DNA of 64,000 nt from DATATV01 sp035551355 (lineage in GTDB: Bacteria > Actinomycetota > Actinomycetes > Mycobacteriales > Pseudonocardiaceae). Location of the stretch: NCBI GenBank assembly GCA_035551355.1, contig DASZNF010000034.1:51194-115193 (forward strand), written 5' to 3'. The position numbers and the translations under genes were made by a program. The notes under the pieces were generated by a model. The model did not search any database. It was not told the origin of the DNA and worked only from the letters and a program-made list of their open reading frames with translations. Shown here piece by piece: positions 8,112 through 16,051 of the stretch (position 1 is the first letter of the stretch; each line of letters starts with the position of its first letter).

Positions 8112-8124
8112 GGTCTGCTCGCGT

Positions 8125-8463
8125 TCAGGCGTTCTGCGCCGCGCGGAACTGTGCGATCAGGCCGGCCGGAATTCGCCCGCGCTCGGACACCTGGTGTCCG
8201 GCATTGCGTGCCCATTCCCGGATGGCCTGGTTCTCCGCCCGGTCCGTGCCGCCGGTCGACCGCGCCTTGATCGCGCCGGCGGCCTTGCCACCGACCCGAC
8301 GAGCGACGTCGATGAACTCGGCGAGGCTGGTGCGGAGTCCGTTGGCATTGCCCGACGACAGGTCGATGGTGTACTCGACACCGTCGAGCGCGAAGGTGAC
8401 GGTCTCGTCCGCCTCGCCGCCGTCGACGTCGTCGATGAGATGAACGATGGTCTTCTGAGCCAC
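8125..8463 (-). CDS. lsr2: Lsr2 nucleoid-associated protein
   Basis: A 112-residue Lsr2. It begins at GTG 8461-8463, giving the family-typical AQKTIVHLIDDVDGGEADETV N-terminus (dimerisation domain), preceded by GGAG at good spacing. The C-terminal DNA-binding domain ends IREWARNAGHQVSERGRIPAGLIAQF, with the RGRIP motif that inserts into the minor groove of AT-rich DNA. Lsr2 bridges DNA and silences AT-rich or horizontally acquired genes in mycobacteria and Streptomyces. Actinomycetes often carry more than one copy, and this one is next to an L11 paralogue and divergent from mptB. Longer in-frame starts upstream exist but lack family similarity. Confidence 0.96.
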   Translation of the reverse strand: MAQKTIVHLIDDVDGGEADETVTFALDGVEYTIDLSSGNANGLRTSLAEFIDVARRVGGKAAGAIKARSTGGTDRAENQAIREWARNAGHQVSERGRIPAGLIAQFRAAQNA

Positions 8464-8715
8464 TGATACTCCGTTTCGCCGCAATGATGTCCGGCCATTC
8501 TGGCCGGAAGTTCGGGGCACTTTGCCCGCGGCATGTGGAGAATCTTATCGCCGCGCCATTTATGGTTCGGATGATCCCGGGCCGCGTGTCGCGGGTGGAC
8601 ACGGGGAGGGTCTATCGTATGGGTGGAATGTCCGTTTTGTATGGCCATTGGGTAACAGCGGGCGGGAAAAACCGTGGGTCCGCACGTGCCCGCAATCGGC
8701 ACGTGGGAGCATGAC

Positions 8716-10485
8716 GTGGTTATGGCCGACACCCAGGTAACCCAGTCGGCGGGTGGCCCAGCAGACCTCGAGGATGCTCCCGGGGAGCGGGCCGCGCGCG
8801 AGGCGGAGCGTTCCCTTCATCCGCCGCAAGCCACGCTGGACGGCGTGCGTGGCACCGGTTTGCCTCGGCGCACTCTGCTGCTGGGGTTGCTGGCGTCCGC
8901 GCTGATCGTGCTGGGCATCCTGGGCGCGGGCGGCGACCTGATCCAGGACCCGATACTGGGCAACGGCCCGCTGTCCTGGATCCGTTACGGACACGGCCGC
9001 TACATCGCCGACGTGCTGGTGTACACCGGTGTGGCGCTGCTGGTGTGGGCCTGGGTCCGGCTCGGCCGGGACGTGATGGCGCACAAGGTGCGCGGCCGCG
9101 GCGTGTTGCTCGTCGCGGCTACCTGGGTCGCCCCGATGATCATCTCCCCGCCCAGCTTCACCCGGGACGTGTTCTCCTACCTGGGTCAGGGCGAGGAAGC
9201 TCTCCGGCACATCGATCCCTACGCCTACGGGCCCTCGGTGCTCAACGACGCCATCGCGTTGAACGTGCACCCCTTCTGGCAGGACACCCCCGCGCCCTAT
9301 GGCCCGCTGTTCATCCTGCTGGCCAAGCTCGTCGTGTGGGCCACCGGCGAGCACCTGATCCTCGGCGTCGTGCTGATGCGCCTGGTCCTGATGATCGGCC
9401 TGGGCCTGGTCATCTGGTCCATGCCCGGCCTCGTTCGCCACCTGGGCGGGCGGCTGTCCGTCGCGCTGTGGTTGATCGCCTGCAACCCAGTGGTGATCAT
9501 CCATCTGGTCGGCGGCCCGCACAACGATCTGCTGATGATCGGCCTGCTGGCCGCGGGCACCATGCTCACCCTGGACCGCAAACACGTCGCCGGCATCTCG
9601 CTGGTGACCCTGGGCATGGCGGTGAAGGCCACGGCCGGTGTGGCGCTGCCGTTCCTGGTCTGGGTGTGGGCCGGGCGGTTGGAAGGCCCGCTGAAGAGAC
9701 GTTTCATCCGTGCCTGCGCGGCCAGCCTCGGCGTGTTCGTCGTGGTGTTCGGGCTTGCGATGCTGGTCTCGTGGCAGAACTTCGGCTGGATCGGCGCGCT
9801 CAACGCGCCCACCCTGATCGTCAACTGGGTCAACCTGCCCACCGGCATCGGGCAGATGTTGCACAACGTCGTCGGCATCTTCGGCTCGCTGCCCGAGCAG
9901 CCCTTCACCAACATGACCCGCGACATCGGCATCCTGGTGCTGGTGATCATCGCGGTGCGGCAGTGGTGGAAGGCCCGCGTCGGTGGCGCGGAAGCCGTTC
10001 GCCGCATGAGTTTCGTGCTCCTGGCCGTGGCCATCATCGCCCCGCCCACGCTGCCCTGGTACCTCACCTGGGGCCTGTGCATTCTCTGTGCCGCGCCGTG
10101 GAAGGACCGCTGGCTGGCCTTTGCCGCCGGGCTCTCGGTGCTGGTGCTGCTGGTGTACTACCCGGACGGCGAGAGTGCCATGAACAGCTGGTGGCACATG
10201 GTCTGGGTCGGCGCGGTCGCCATCCTGGCCGGGGTGTCCATGCTGCGCCGCGACCCGCTTGGCTTGGCCCGCAACAGGAACAAGCGAAAGCAGGACGACG
10301 GCTCGGCCGCCAGCCCGGCCGAGAGCGGCGAACTCAACGGCGCCGCGGCCACCGCCGACGCGCCCGCCGCGACGGTGCTGCTCCCGGTGTCCGCCGGGTC
10401 CGAGGACGACGGCTCCGAGAAGTCTCCGGAGTCGGCCCCGGCGTCGGACAAGGTCACCCAGCAGGACACGGATCTGACCGGCTGA
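8716..10485 (+). CDS. mptB: Polyprenol-phosphomannose-dependent alpha-1,6-mannosyltransferase MptB
   Basis: An integral membrane GT-C glycosyltransferase of about 589 residues. In mycobacteria and corynebacteria MptB extends the alpha-1,6-mannan core of lipomannan/lipoarabinomannan using decaprenyl-phosphomannose on the outer face of the membrane. There are about 12-13 hydrophobic helices. The first periplasmic loop contains FTRDVFSYLGQGEEALRHID, including the acidic residues expected at a GT-C active site, followed by PYAYGPSVL. The last 85 residues are a charged Ala/Ser/Glu-rich cytoplasmic tail. GTG 8716 follows GGGAG at 6 nt. ATG 8722 is a close alternative. An upstream in-frame ATG at 8674 is less likely. 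It supports an LM-like lipoglycan in the producer. Confidence 0.92.
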   Translation: MVMADTQVTQSAGGPADLEDAPGERAAREAERSLHPPQATLDGVRGTGLPRRTLLLGLLASALIVLGILGAGGDLIQDPILGNGPLSWIRYGHGRYIADVLVYTGVALLVWAWVRLGRDVMAHKVRGRGVLLVAATWVAPMIISPPSFTRDVFSYLGQGEEALRHIDPYAYGPSVLNDAIALNVHPFWQDTPAPYGPLFILLAKLVVWATGEHLILGVVLMRLVLMIGLGLVIWSMPGLVRHLGGRLSVALWLIACNPVVIIHLVGGPHNDLLMIGLLAAGTMLTLDRKHVAGISLVTLGMAVKATAGVALPFLVWVWAGRLEGPLKRRFIRACAASLGVFVVVFGLAMLVSWQNFGWIGALNAPTLIVNWVNLPTGIGQMLHNVVGIFGSLPEQPFTNMTRDIGILVLVIIAVRQWWKARVGGAEAVRRMSFVLLAVAIIAPPTLPWYLTWGLCILCAAPWKDRWLAFAAGLSVLVLLVYYPDGESAMNSWWHMVWVGAVAILAGVSMLRRDPLGLARNRNKRKQDDGSAASPAESGELNGAAATADAPAATVLLPVSAGSEDDGSEKSPESAPASDKVTQQDTDLTG

Positions 10486-10582
10486 TTCCACATTTCCACT
10501 CAGGAATCCTGCTCCTACCTTCGAGTGGGGCTCGGTGTTTTCGCACGTCATCACGGTGAATCACGGCTAATTTGGGTGCCCG

Positions 10583-10708
10583 GTGATCATCGAGGAGACT
10601 GCCGATGCTGGACCAGTCGCAGCGCTGGTCAGCAACTCGTTCCTGTTCTTGCGCTATGCCGACCATCACCCCGCGGCCTGGCACGGCTTCCTGCGCGCCG
10701 CGCGATAA
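10583..10708 (+). CDS. Possible 41-residue small ORF or gene remnant
   Basis: A GTG at 10583 opens a frame reading VIIEETADAGPVAALVSNSF, then LFLRYADHHPAAWHGFLRAAR and TAA at 10706-10708. A stop at 10568-10570 bounds it upstream. The residue make-up looks protein-like, with an amphipathic helix and few low-complexity residues, unlike a random high-GC frame. There is no clear ribosome-binding site, and its end overlaps the 21-bp tandem repeat. It may be the remnant of a decayed gene between mptB and the SDR, or a real small protein. No family recognised. Confidence 0.25.
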   Translation: MIIEETADAGPVAALVSNSFLFLRYADHHPAAWHGFLRAAR

Positions 10709-10742
10709 CCGCGTCGGCGCACGCGATAACCGCGTCAGCGCA
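10701..10742. repeat. 21-bp tandem repeat at the SDR stop codon
   Basis: CGCGATAACCGCGTCGGCGCA (10701-10721) is followed directly by the same 21 bp with one change (10722-10742). The second copy contains the SDR stop codon (10735-10737). The first lies just beyond it. Confidence 0.9.
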
Positions 10743-11511
10743 TCAGGATGCCGCCGTTGATGTCCAGGATCGCGCCGGTGATGTAGGCGGCCTGGGGTGA
10801 GGTGAGGAAGGCCATCGCGTCGGCCACCTCCCGCGCGGTGGCCTGGCGGCCGAGTGGAATCGCACTGTCCCGCCGCGCGGCGGCCTCCTCGACGGTGATC
10901 CCGGCTTCGGTCGCCACCGCTTCCAGCCCGGCCACGTTGAGCGGCGCCTCGACGTGTAACGGCGCGACTCCGTTCACGGTGATCCGCTCGGGTGCGAGCT
11001 CCAGCGCCAGACTCTTGATCATCGATCCCAGCGCCCCCTTGGACGCGCTGTACACGGCCCGTTCCGGCGCTCCCAGTTGAGCGTGCCCCGAGTACACGTA
11101 GACGATGCTCCCGCCCGGGGCCGTCAGTGCCGGAATTGCGCTGCGGGACAACAGAAACGGCCCCTTGGCGTTGTAGGTCATGACCCGGTCCCAGTCGGCC
11201 GGATCAAGATCCTTCAGCGGTACGCGGGGCGCCGGAACCACACTCGCCACGGCCAGCACATCCAACCGCCCATGCCGATCGACCGCGGTGGCCACCAACG
11301 CATCGCAAGCCGCCGGATCAGTCACATCCGTCCGCACCCCGACGGCATCGGACTCCGGATGCGCCGCCACGATCTTCTCCGCGACCGCCGGTGCCCCCGT
11401 CCCCAGGTCGGACAGCACAACTTTGCTGCCGTCCTCGGCAAACCGCCAGGCCAGCGCCTCCCCTATCCCCGCGGCCGCCCCCGTCACGACCGCCACCCGT
11501 GTCCCCGCCAT
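10735..11511 (-). CDS. Short-chain dehydrogenase/reductase (SDR)
   Basis: A 258-residue classical-size SDR. The NAD(P)-binding TGAAAGIG motif is at about residues 11-18, the catalytic YSASK at about 154-158, and the preceding Ser is in VYVYSGHAQ. The usual NNAG structural motif is replaced by VASVVPAP, which is unusual. The C-terminus SPQAAYITGAILDINGGI is typical of FabG-like members. The ATG at 11509-11511 follows GAGGGAGT. It is probably an oxidoreductase of a small alcohol or ketone, substrate unknown. Its promoter region contains two mirror-image copies of a CCAACC-N4-GGTTGG operator, so expression is likely under tight control by a regulator not encoded next to it. Confidence 0.88.
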   Translation of the reverse strand: MAGTRVAVVTGAAAGIGEALAWRFAEDGSKVVLSDLGTGAPAVAEKIVAAHPESDAVGVRTDVTDPAACDALVATAVDRHGRLDVLAVASVVPAPRVPLKDLDPADWDRVMTYNAKGPFLLSRSAIPALTAPGGSIVYVYSGHAQLGAPERAVYSASKGALGSMIKSLALELAPERITVNGVAPLHVEAPLNVAGLEAVATEAGITVEEAAARRDSAIPLGRQATAREVADAMAFLTSPQAAYITGAILDINGGILMR

Positions 11512-11523
11512 GCCCACTCCCTC

Positions 11524-11593
11524 AACTCCAACCATCCGGTTGGAATTCAGGCTACAACCGCCCCCGCCCATCTGCAACCGGATGGTTGGAGTT
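11524..11593. promoter_or_regulatory. Paired operators forming a 19-bp inverted repeat
   Basis: AACTCCAACCATCCGGTTG (11524-11542) and its exact reverse complement CAACCGGATGGTTGGAGTT (11575-11593) are separated by 32 bp. Each copy is itself dyadic: CCAACC-ATCC-GGTTGG in the first, CAACC-GGAT-GGTTG in the second. The pair occupies the promoter region of the downstream SDR gene and could bind two dimers about 49 bp apart. No adjacent regulator gene matches. Confidence 0.7.
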
Positions 11594-11616
11594 TGCCGGA
11601 GAGCCCGAGAAGCCGC

Positions 11617-11642
11617 TCAGCCCTGCCGGTCAGCCCTGCCGG
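11617..11642. repeat. 13-bp exact tandem repeat at an SDR stop codon
   Basis: TCAGCCCTGCCGG occurs at 11617-11629 and again at 11630-11642. The second copy begins with the stop codon (TGA on the minus strand) of the SDR gene that ends at 11630. Confidence 0.85.
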
Positions 11643-12370
11643 GCCGGCCGGATGGTGATGTCGCCGATCTCCACGTCCTCGGGCTGCTCGATGGCGAACG
11701 CGATGGCCCGCGCCACCGCGTCGGGGCTGATGCCCAGGGTCGCCACGGCGTGCTGGGCCTGCTCGCGCTGCTCCGGATCCTCGACGTGGTCGACGAGTTC
11801 GGTGTGCACGAAGCCCGGCGAGATCGAGGTGGTGCGCAGTGTCCCGTCCGTGGACTCCTGGCGGAGCGCCTCCAGCAGTGTGCGCACGGCGTTCTTGGTG
11901 CCCGCGTAGACGGCCTGCGTCGGCACGATCTTCAGCCCGGACGTCGACACGGTGGTCACGAAGTGCCCATGTCCCTGGCCGCGGAACGCCGGCAGCGCAG
12001 CGGCGATGCCGTGCAGCACGCCGCGCAGGTTGACGTCGATCATCGCGTCCCAGTCGTCGACGTCGAGCTCGGCCATGGGCGCGGTGCGGGCGACTCCGGC
12101 GTTGCTCACCAGGACATCGAGGCGGCCGAACCGGTCCACGGCCAGCGCCACCAGTTGTTCGAGATCGGCGCGCCGGGTGACGTCGACCTCCAGCGGTTCG
12201 GCCCGGCCTCCGTCGGCGCGGATGCGCGCCACGAGCGCGTCGAGCCGGTCGGTGCGCCGGGCGCCCAGCGCGACCGCCGCACCCCGGCTCGCCAGTTCCA
12301 CCGCGGTCGCCGCGCCGATACCGCTGCTCGCCCCGGTGATCGCGACGACCTTGCTGTCCAGCCTGCTCAT
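11630..12370 (-). CDS. Short-chain dehydrogenase/reductase (SDR)
   Basis: A 246-residue SDR with the full classical set: TGASSGIG (11-18), VSNAGVA (about 87-93), a catalytic Ser in TTVSTSG, and YAGTKNA with Tyr and Lys (about 151-157). Relatives are often annotated as YdfG-like or clavaldehyde-dehydrogenase-like NADP oxidoreductases. The substrate here is unknown. It is transcribed away from a 36-bp perfect palindrome at 12412-12447, about 40 bp upstream of its ATG (12368-12370), which looks like a TetR operator. A TetR gene usually adjoins this kind of SDR, but the adjacent upstream gene is a FadR-type regulator belonging to another operon. Confidence 0.92.
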   Translation of the reverse strand: MSRLDSKVVAITGASSGIGAATAVELASRGAAVALGARRTDRLDALVARIRADGGRAEPLEVDVTRRADLEQLVALAVDRFGRLDVLVSNAGVARTAPMAELDVDDWDAMIDVNLRGVLHGIAAALPAFRGQGHGHFVTTVSTSGLKIVPTQAVYAGTKNAVRTLLEALRQESTDGTLRTTSISPGFVHTELVDHVEDPEQREQAQHAVATLGISPDAVARAIAFAIEQPEDVEIGDITIRPARQG

Positions 12371-12411
12371 CGAAACAACTCCTGGTCCACTCCGGACAAT
12401 GACCGGTCGCC

Positions 12412-12447
12412 GACCACAGTACCGGATAATTATCCGGTACTGTGGTC
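12412..12447. promoter_or_regulatory. 36-bp perfect palindrome (TetR-type operator or terminator)
   Basis: GACCACAGTACCGGATAA (12412-12429) is followed without spacer by TTATCCGGTACTGTGGTC (12430-12447), a perfect 18-bp-arm palindrome. Its AT-rich centre CCGGATAATTATCCGG resembles TetR-family operators. It lies between the end of the FadR gene and the start of the SDR gene, both on the minus strand, so it could also act as a terminator hairpin. Confidence 0.8.
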
Positions 12448-12477
12448 AAGGCTCGGCCCGCGAACCCAGGAGCCGGG

Positions 12478-13182
12478 TCATCCCAGGAAACCGCGCAGCA
12501 GCGCGCCGGTACCTTCCAGATGCTCGGCCATCGCCCGCCGCGCCCCCTCCGGATCGCCACCGAGGATCGCCGCCACGATCGCCTCGTGCTGGGCGTTGGA
12601 GTGCCCGATGTTGGGCGGTAGCAACGGAATCTCGTCCAGCAGCTCGTTGATCCGCATTCGGGCCTCGGCCACCGCGGTGGTCAGCGAGGCCGATCCGGTG
12701 GCCTCGGCGATGGCCAGGTGCAGCCGGGAATCCTTGCGCCGGTACTCGGCCAGCTCCGCGCCATCGGTCTCGGCCAGCCGGTCGCGCAGCTCGCGGCGCT
12801 GGTGCGGGGCCAGGGTCCGCAGCGCGGCCGCGGCCGCCGCGCCGGTCTCCAGAACATCCCGCAGCAGCAACGTGTCCGCCACTTCCTCGGCCGGGCGCGG
12901 GTCGCGGCGTCGCACCGGGGTGTGCCGCGGCTCGGTGACGAACGTGCCGCCATAACGGCCCCGGCGCGACTCCACGAAACCGGCCTCGGCCAGCGCCCGG
13001 ATCGCGTCCCGCAACGTCACCCGGGCCACGCCGAGCCGCGTCGCCAGTTCGCGCTCGGACGGCAACCGCTCGCCGACGCCGACGACGCCGAGCTTGATGA
13101 TGCCCAGCAACCGTTCGACCGTCTCCTCGAAGGCGTTGCCGGTGCGGACCGGCCGCAGCAGCGCCTCGTCCGCGGCGGTCAC
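12478..13182 (-). CDS. FadR-subfamily GntR transcriptional regulator
   Basis: A 234-residue GntR regulator. The winged helix spans about residues 10-75 (GERLPSERELATRLGVARVT, then LRDAIRALAEAGFVESRRGRYGGTFV). An FCD effector domain follows (about 100-225), with metal/ligand-site residues in EYRRKDSRLHLAIAEAT and the late NAQHEAIVAAILGGD motif. The start is GTG at 13180-13182, overlapping the stop of the upstream SDR by 4 bp, so it is the last gene of the five-gene amine-utilisation operon. It probably represses that operon and the divergent permease by binding the perfect dyads at 17441-17462 and/or 17493-17507. The inducer is likely a pathway amine, amino acid or carboxylate. Confidence 0.9.
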   Translation of the reverse strand: MTAADEALLRPVRTGNAFEETVERLLGIIKLGVVGVGERLPSERELATRLGVARVTLRDAIRALAEAGFVESRRGRYGGTFVTEPRHTPVRRRDPRPAEEVADTLLLRDVLETGAAAAAALRTLAPHQRRELRDRLAETDGAELAEYRRKDSRLHLAIAEATGSASLTTAVAEARMRINELLDEIPLLPPNIGHSNAQHEAIVAAILGGDPEGARRAMAEHLEGTGALLRGFLG

Positions 13183-13946
13183 AGCGGGGTGACGTAGGCG
13201 CTGGAAATCCCGCCGTCGACCAGGAACGTGGACGCGGTGATGAAGGAAGCATCGTCGCTGGCCAGGAAGGCCACCGCGGCCGCGATCTCCTCCGGCTCGG
13301 CGAACCGCCCGACCGGTACGTGCACCAGCCGGCGCGCGGCCCGCTCCGGGTCCTTGGCGAACAACTCGCGCAGCAGGGGAGTGTTCACCGGCCCCGGGCA
13401 CAGTGCGTTGACCCGGATGCCCTGCCGGGCGAACTGCACGCCCAGTTCCCGGCTCATGGCCAGCACCCCGCCCTTGGACGCGGTGTAGGAGATCTGCGAG
13501 GTCGCCGAGCCCATGGTGGCCACGAACGAAGCGGTGTTGATCACCGATCCCTTGCCCTGCTTGACCATCTGCTCGATGGCGTACTTGCTGCACAGGTACA
13601 CCGAGGTCAGGTTGACCCGCTGCACCCGCTCCCAGGCTTCCGGCCCGGTGGTCAGGATCGAGTCGTCGTCGGCCGGGGAGATGCCCGCGTTGTTGAACGC
13701 GATGTCCACCGAACCGAACTCGTCCACAGTGGACCGGAACAGATGGCGGACCTGCTCCTCGTCGGCCACGTCGGTGCGCACGAACTTGCCGTCCACCTCC
13801 TTGGCCGCCGCCGTCCCGGCCGCCTCGTCCACGTCGGCGACCACGATCTTCGCGCCCTCGGAAGCCATCCGGCGCACCGAGGCCAACCCGATGCCCCCGC
13901 CGCCGCCGGTGACCACCGCGACCCGTCCGGCCAGGCGTTCTGCCAT
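13179..13946 (-). CDS. SDR oxidoreductase of the glutamylated-amine operon
   Basis: A 255-residue SDR with TGGGGGIG (about 13-20), NNAGIS (about 88-93), TASFV carrying the catalytic Ser, and YTASKGG (Tyr/Lys, about 155-161). The C-terminus ITASTFLVDGG is standard for FabG-like enzymes. The ATG at 13944-13946 lies 5 bp after the stop of the aldehyde dehydrogenase gene. As I recall, the neighbouring order matches Mycobacterium tuberculosis Rv2860c-Rv2857c (glnA4, amidotransferase, aldC, SDR). It may oxidise or reduce an aminoalcohol/aldehyde intermediate, or act on a 3-hydroxyacid product. The exact step is not established from sequence. Confidence 0.9.
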   Translation of the reverse strand: MAERLAGRVAVVTGGGGGIGLASVRRMASEGAKIVVADVDEAAGTAAAKEVDGKFVRTDVADEEQVRHLFRSTVDEFGSVDIAFNNAGISPADDDSILTTGPEAWERVQRVNLTSVYLCSKYAIEQMVKQGKGSVINTASFVATMGSATSQISYTASKGGVLAMSRELGVQFARQGIRVNALCPGPVNTPLLRELFAKDPERAARRLVHVPVGRFAEPEEIAAAVAFLASDDASFITASTFLVDGGISSAYVTPL

Positions 13947-13951
13947 GCTGT

Positions 13952-15316
13952 CTACTCCTCCGAACTGATGAAGACGTTCTTGGTCTCGGTGAACGAATCC
14001 AGCGCGTCCGGGCCGAGTTCGCGGCCCAGCCCGGACTGCTTGAACCCGCCGAACGGCGTCCAGTACCGCACCGAGGAATGCGAGTTGACCGACAGGTTCC
14101 CGGCCTGCACCCCGCGCGACACGCGCAGCGCCCGCCCCACGTCCCGGGTCCAGATCGACCCGGACAGGCCGTACTCGCTGTCGTTGGCCAGTTCGACGGC
14201 GTCCGTCTCGTCCTCGAAGGGCAGCACCGTGACCACCGGGCCGAAGATCTCCTCGGTCACCACCCGGTCGCCCGGCGACACCGGCGCCAGCACCGTGGGC
14301 GGGAACCAGAATCCCTTGCCCTGCGGCGCTTCGCCCTGGAACGCGATGTGCACCGTGTCGTCCACATAGGACCTTACACGTTCGCGGTGCCCGGCCGAGA
14401 TGAGCGGGCCCATCTGGTTGGCCGGGTCGCTCGGGTCGCCGACGGTCACCGCGCGCACCGCGGGCTCCAGCAGCTCCATGAACTTGTCGAACACGCTGCG
14501 CTGCACCAGAATCCTCGACCGCGCGCAGCAGTCCTGGCCCGCGTTGTCGAACACCCCGCCCGGCGCGCCGGCCGCGGCCTTTTCGATGTCCGCGTCGGCG
14601 AACACGATGTTGGCGCTCTTGCCGCCCAGCTCCAGGGTGATCCGCTTGACCTGCTCGGCGCACCCGGCCATCAGCTGCCTGCCCACCGCGGTCGACCCGG
14701 TGAACACGATCTTGCGCACCAGCGGATTGGTCACGAACCGTTGGCCCACAACCGATCCCTTGCCGGGAAGCACGGTGAACACGTCCTCGGGCAGCCCGGC
14801 CTGCCGGGCCAGTTCGCCCAGCCGGATCGCGGTCAGCGGGGTGAGCTCGGCCGGTTTGAGCACCACCGTGTTGCCCGCGGCCAGCGCCGGGGCGAAACCC
14901 CAGGAGGCGATCGGCATCGGGAAGTTCCACGGCACGATCACGCCGACCACGCCCAGCGGCTCGGCGAAGGTCAGGTTCACCCCGCCGGACACCGGAATCT
15001 GCTTGCCCAGCAACCGTTCCGGCGCCGCGGCGTAGTAGTGCAACACCTCGGCCGCGTTGGTGGCCTCCCAGCGGGCGCTGCCGATCGGATGCCCGGAGTT
15101 CGCGGTTTCCAACTCCGCCAGGTGATCCACATCGGCGGCCACCGCGTCGGCGAAGCGGCGCAACAACTTCGCCCGGTCGCCGGGGGCGACGTCCCGCCAG
15201 GCCGGGAAGGCGGCGTTGGCCCGGGCGATGGCCTCGTCGGCCTGCGCCTCGGAGGCCAGCTCGACCGTGGTGACCAGCTGTTCGGTGGCCGGGTTGAGCA
15301 CGTCGACGGTGGTCAT
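13952..15316 (-). CDS. NAD(P)-dependent aldehyde dehydrogenase (AldC/PuuC-like)
   Basis: A 454-residue ALDH superfamily enzyme. The oxyanion Asn is Asn131 in PWNFP, the general base Glu229 is in LELGGKS, and the catalytic Cys263 is in NAGQDCCARSR. The coenzyme fold has the FTGSTAVGR turn. It oxidises an aldehyde to the acid. Placed between a glutamine-synthetase-like ligase and a gamma-glutamyl hydrolase, its probable substrate is a gamma-glutamyl-aminoaldehyde or the free aminoaldehyde, as in the Puu polyamine pathway or ethanolamine/monoamine glutamylation routes. The ATG (15314-15316) overlaps the amidotransferase stop by 4 bp, showing tight translational coupling. Confidence 0.93.
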   Translation of the reverse strand: MTTVDVLNPATEQLVTTVELASEAQADEAIARANAAFPAWRDVAPGDRAKLLRRFADAVAADVDHLAELETANSGHPIGSARWEATNAAEVLHYYAAAPERLLGKQIPVSGGVNLTFAEPLGVVGVIVPWNFPMPIASWGFAPALAAGNTVVLKPAELTPLTAIRLGELARQAGLPEDVFTVLPGKGSVVGQRFVTNPLVRKIVFTGSTAVGRQLMAGCAEQVKRITLELGGKSANIVFADADIEKAAAGAPGGVFDNAGQDCCARSRILVQRSVFDKFMELLEPAVRAVTVGDPSDPANQMGPLISAGHRERVRSYVDDTVHIAFQGEAPQGKGFWFPPTVLAPVSPGDRVVTEEIFGPVVTVLPFEDETDAVELANDSEYGLSGSIWTRDVGRALRVSRGVQAGNLSVNSHSSVRYWTPFGGFKQSGLGRELGPDALDSFTETKNVFISSEE

Positions 15317-16044
15317 GCCGGCACCACCACCGGGGTGGTCACGCTGGCCCGCTCGGTCGCCGCCTTGATCAGCGCGGCCACCAGGCGGTCGTCGGAGGCG
15401 TCCTCCTCGGGATGCCACTGCACGCCGATCACGAACTCCCTCCCGGGTGACTCGATCGCCTCGATCACCCCGTCCTCGGCCTGCCCGGCCGCGATCAGCC
15501 CCTTGGCCAGCGTGTCGATCGACTGATGGTGATGGCAGCGCGCGGGCGCGGACCCGCCGAGGATCGTGGCGACCCGGCTGCCCGCGGTGAGGGTGATCTG
15601 GTTGGGGCCGAACACGCCCAGCTCCGGCCGGTGCCGCTGGTGACCCACCTTCTCCGGCAGGTGCTGGGTCAGCGCGCCGCCGAGCAGCACGTTGAGCACC
15701 TGCATCCCGCGGCAGATGCCCAGCACCGGCAGGCCGATGGCCAGCGCGCCGCGGGCCAGCCGGAACTCGAAGGAGTCGCGTTCGGGCCGGGTGCCAATGG
15801 TTTCCGGGTGCGTGGGCTGGTGGTAGCGGGCGGGCACCACGTCCGCGCCGCCGGACAGGATCAGCCCGTCCAGCCTGCGCACCAGCTCGGCCTGCCCAGC
15901 CCCGGCCGGCGGCAGCAGCACCGGAATGCCCCCGGCCCGCACCACCGCGTCCACGTAGGTGCGTGGCAGCACCGCGGCGTCCACGTCCCACACCCCGAAG
16001 CTGGTCCGCTCCGCGTAGCTGGTGATCCCGATCAACGGCGCCAT
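15313..16044 (-). CDS. Class I glutamine amidotransferase-like gamma-glutamyl hydrolase (PuuD-like)
   Basis: A 243-residue peptidase C26/GATase-1 protein. The nucleophile elbow is PVLGICRGMQVLN (Cys). The partner His and Glu are in VIGVQWHPEED. SGGADVVPARY is the oxyanion loop. Members hydrolyse gamma-glutamyl-GABA or related gamma-glutamyl amides, releasing glutamate. I use the ATG at 16042-16044, which gives the expected MAPLIGITSY start and lies 7 bp past the glutamine-synthetase-like stop. A further upstream ATG would overlap that gene. In this operon it most likely removes the glutamyl group added by the ligase after oxidation of the amine. Confidence 0.92.
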   Translation of the reverse strand: MAPLIGITSYAERTSFGVWDVDAAVLPRTYVDAVVRAGGIPVLLPPAGAGQAELVRRLDGLILSGGADVVPARYHQPTHPETIGTRPERDSFEFRLARGALAIGLPVLGICRGMQVLNVLLGGALTQHLPEKVGHQRHRPELGVFGPNQITLTAGSRVATILGGSAPARCHHHQSIDTLAKGLIAAGQAEDGVIEAIESPGREFVIGVQWHPEEDASDDRLVAALIKAATERASVTTPVVVPA

Positions 16045-16051
16045 GCCGTGC

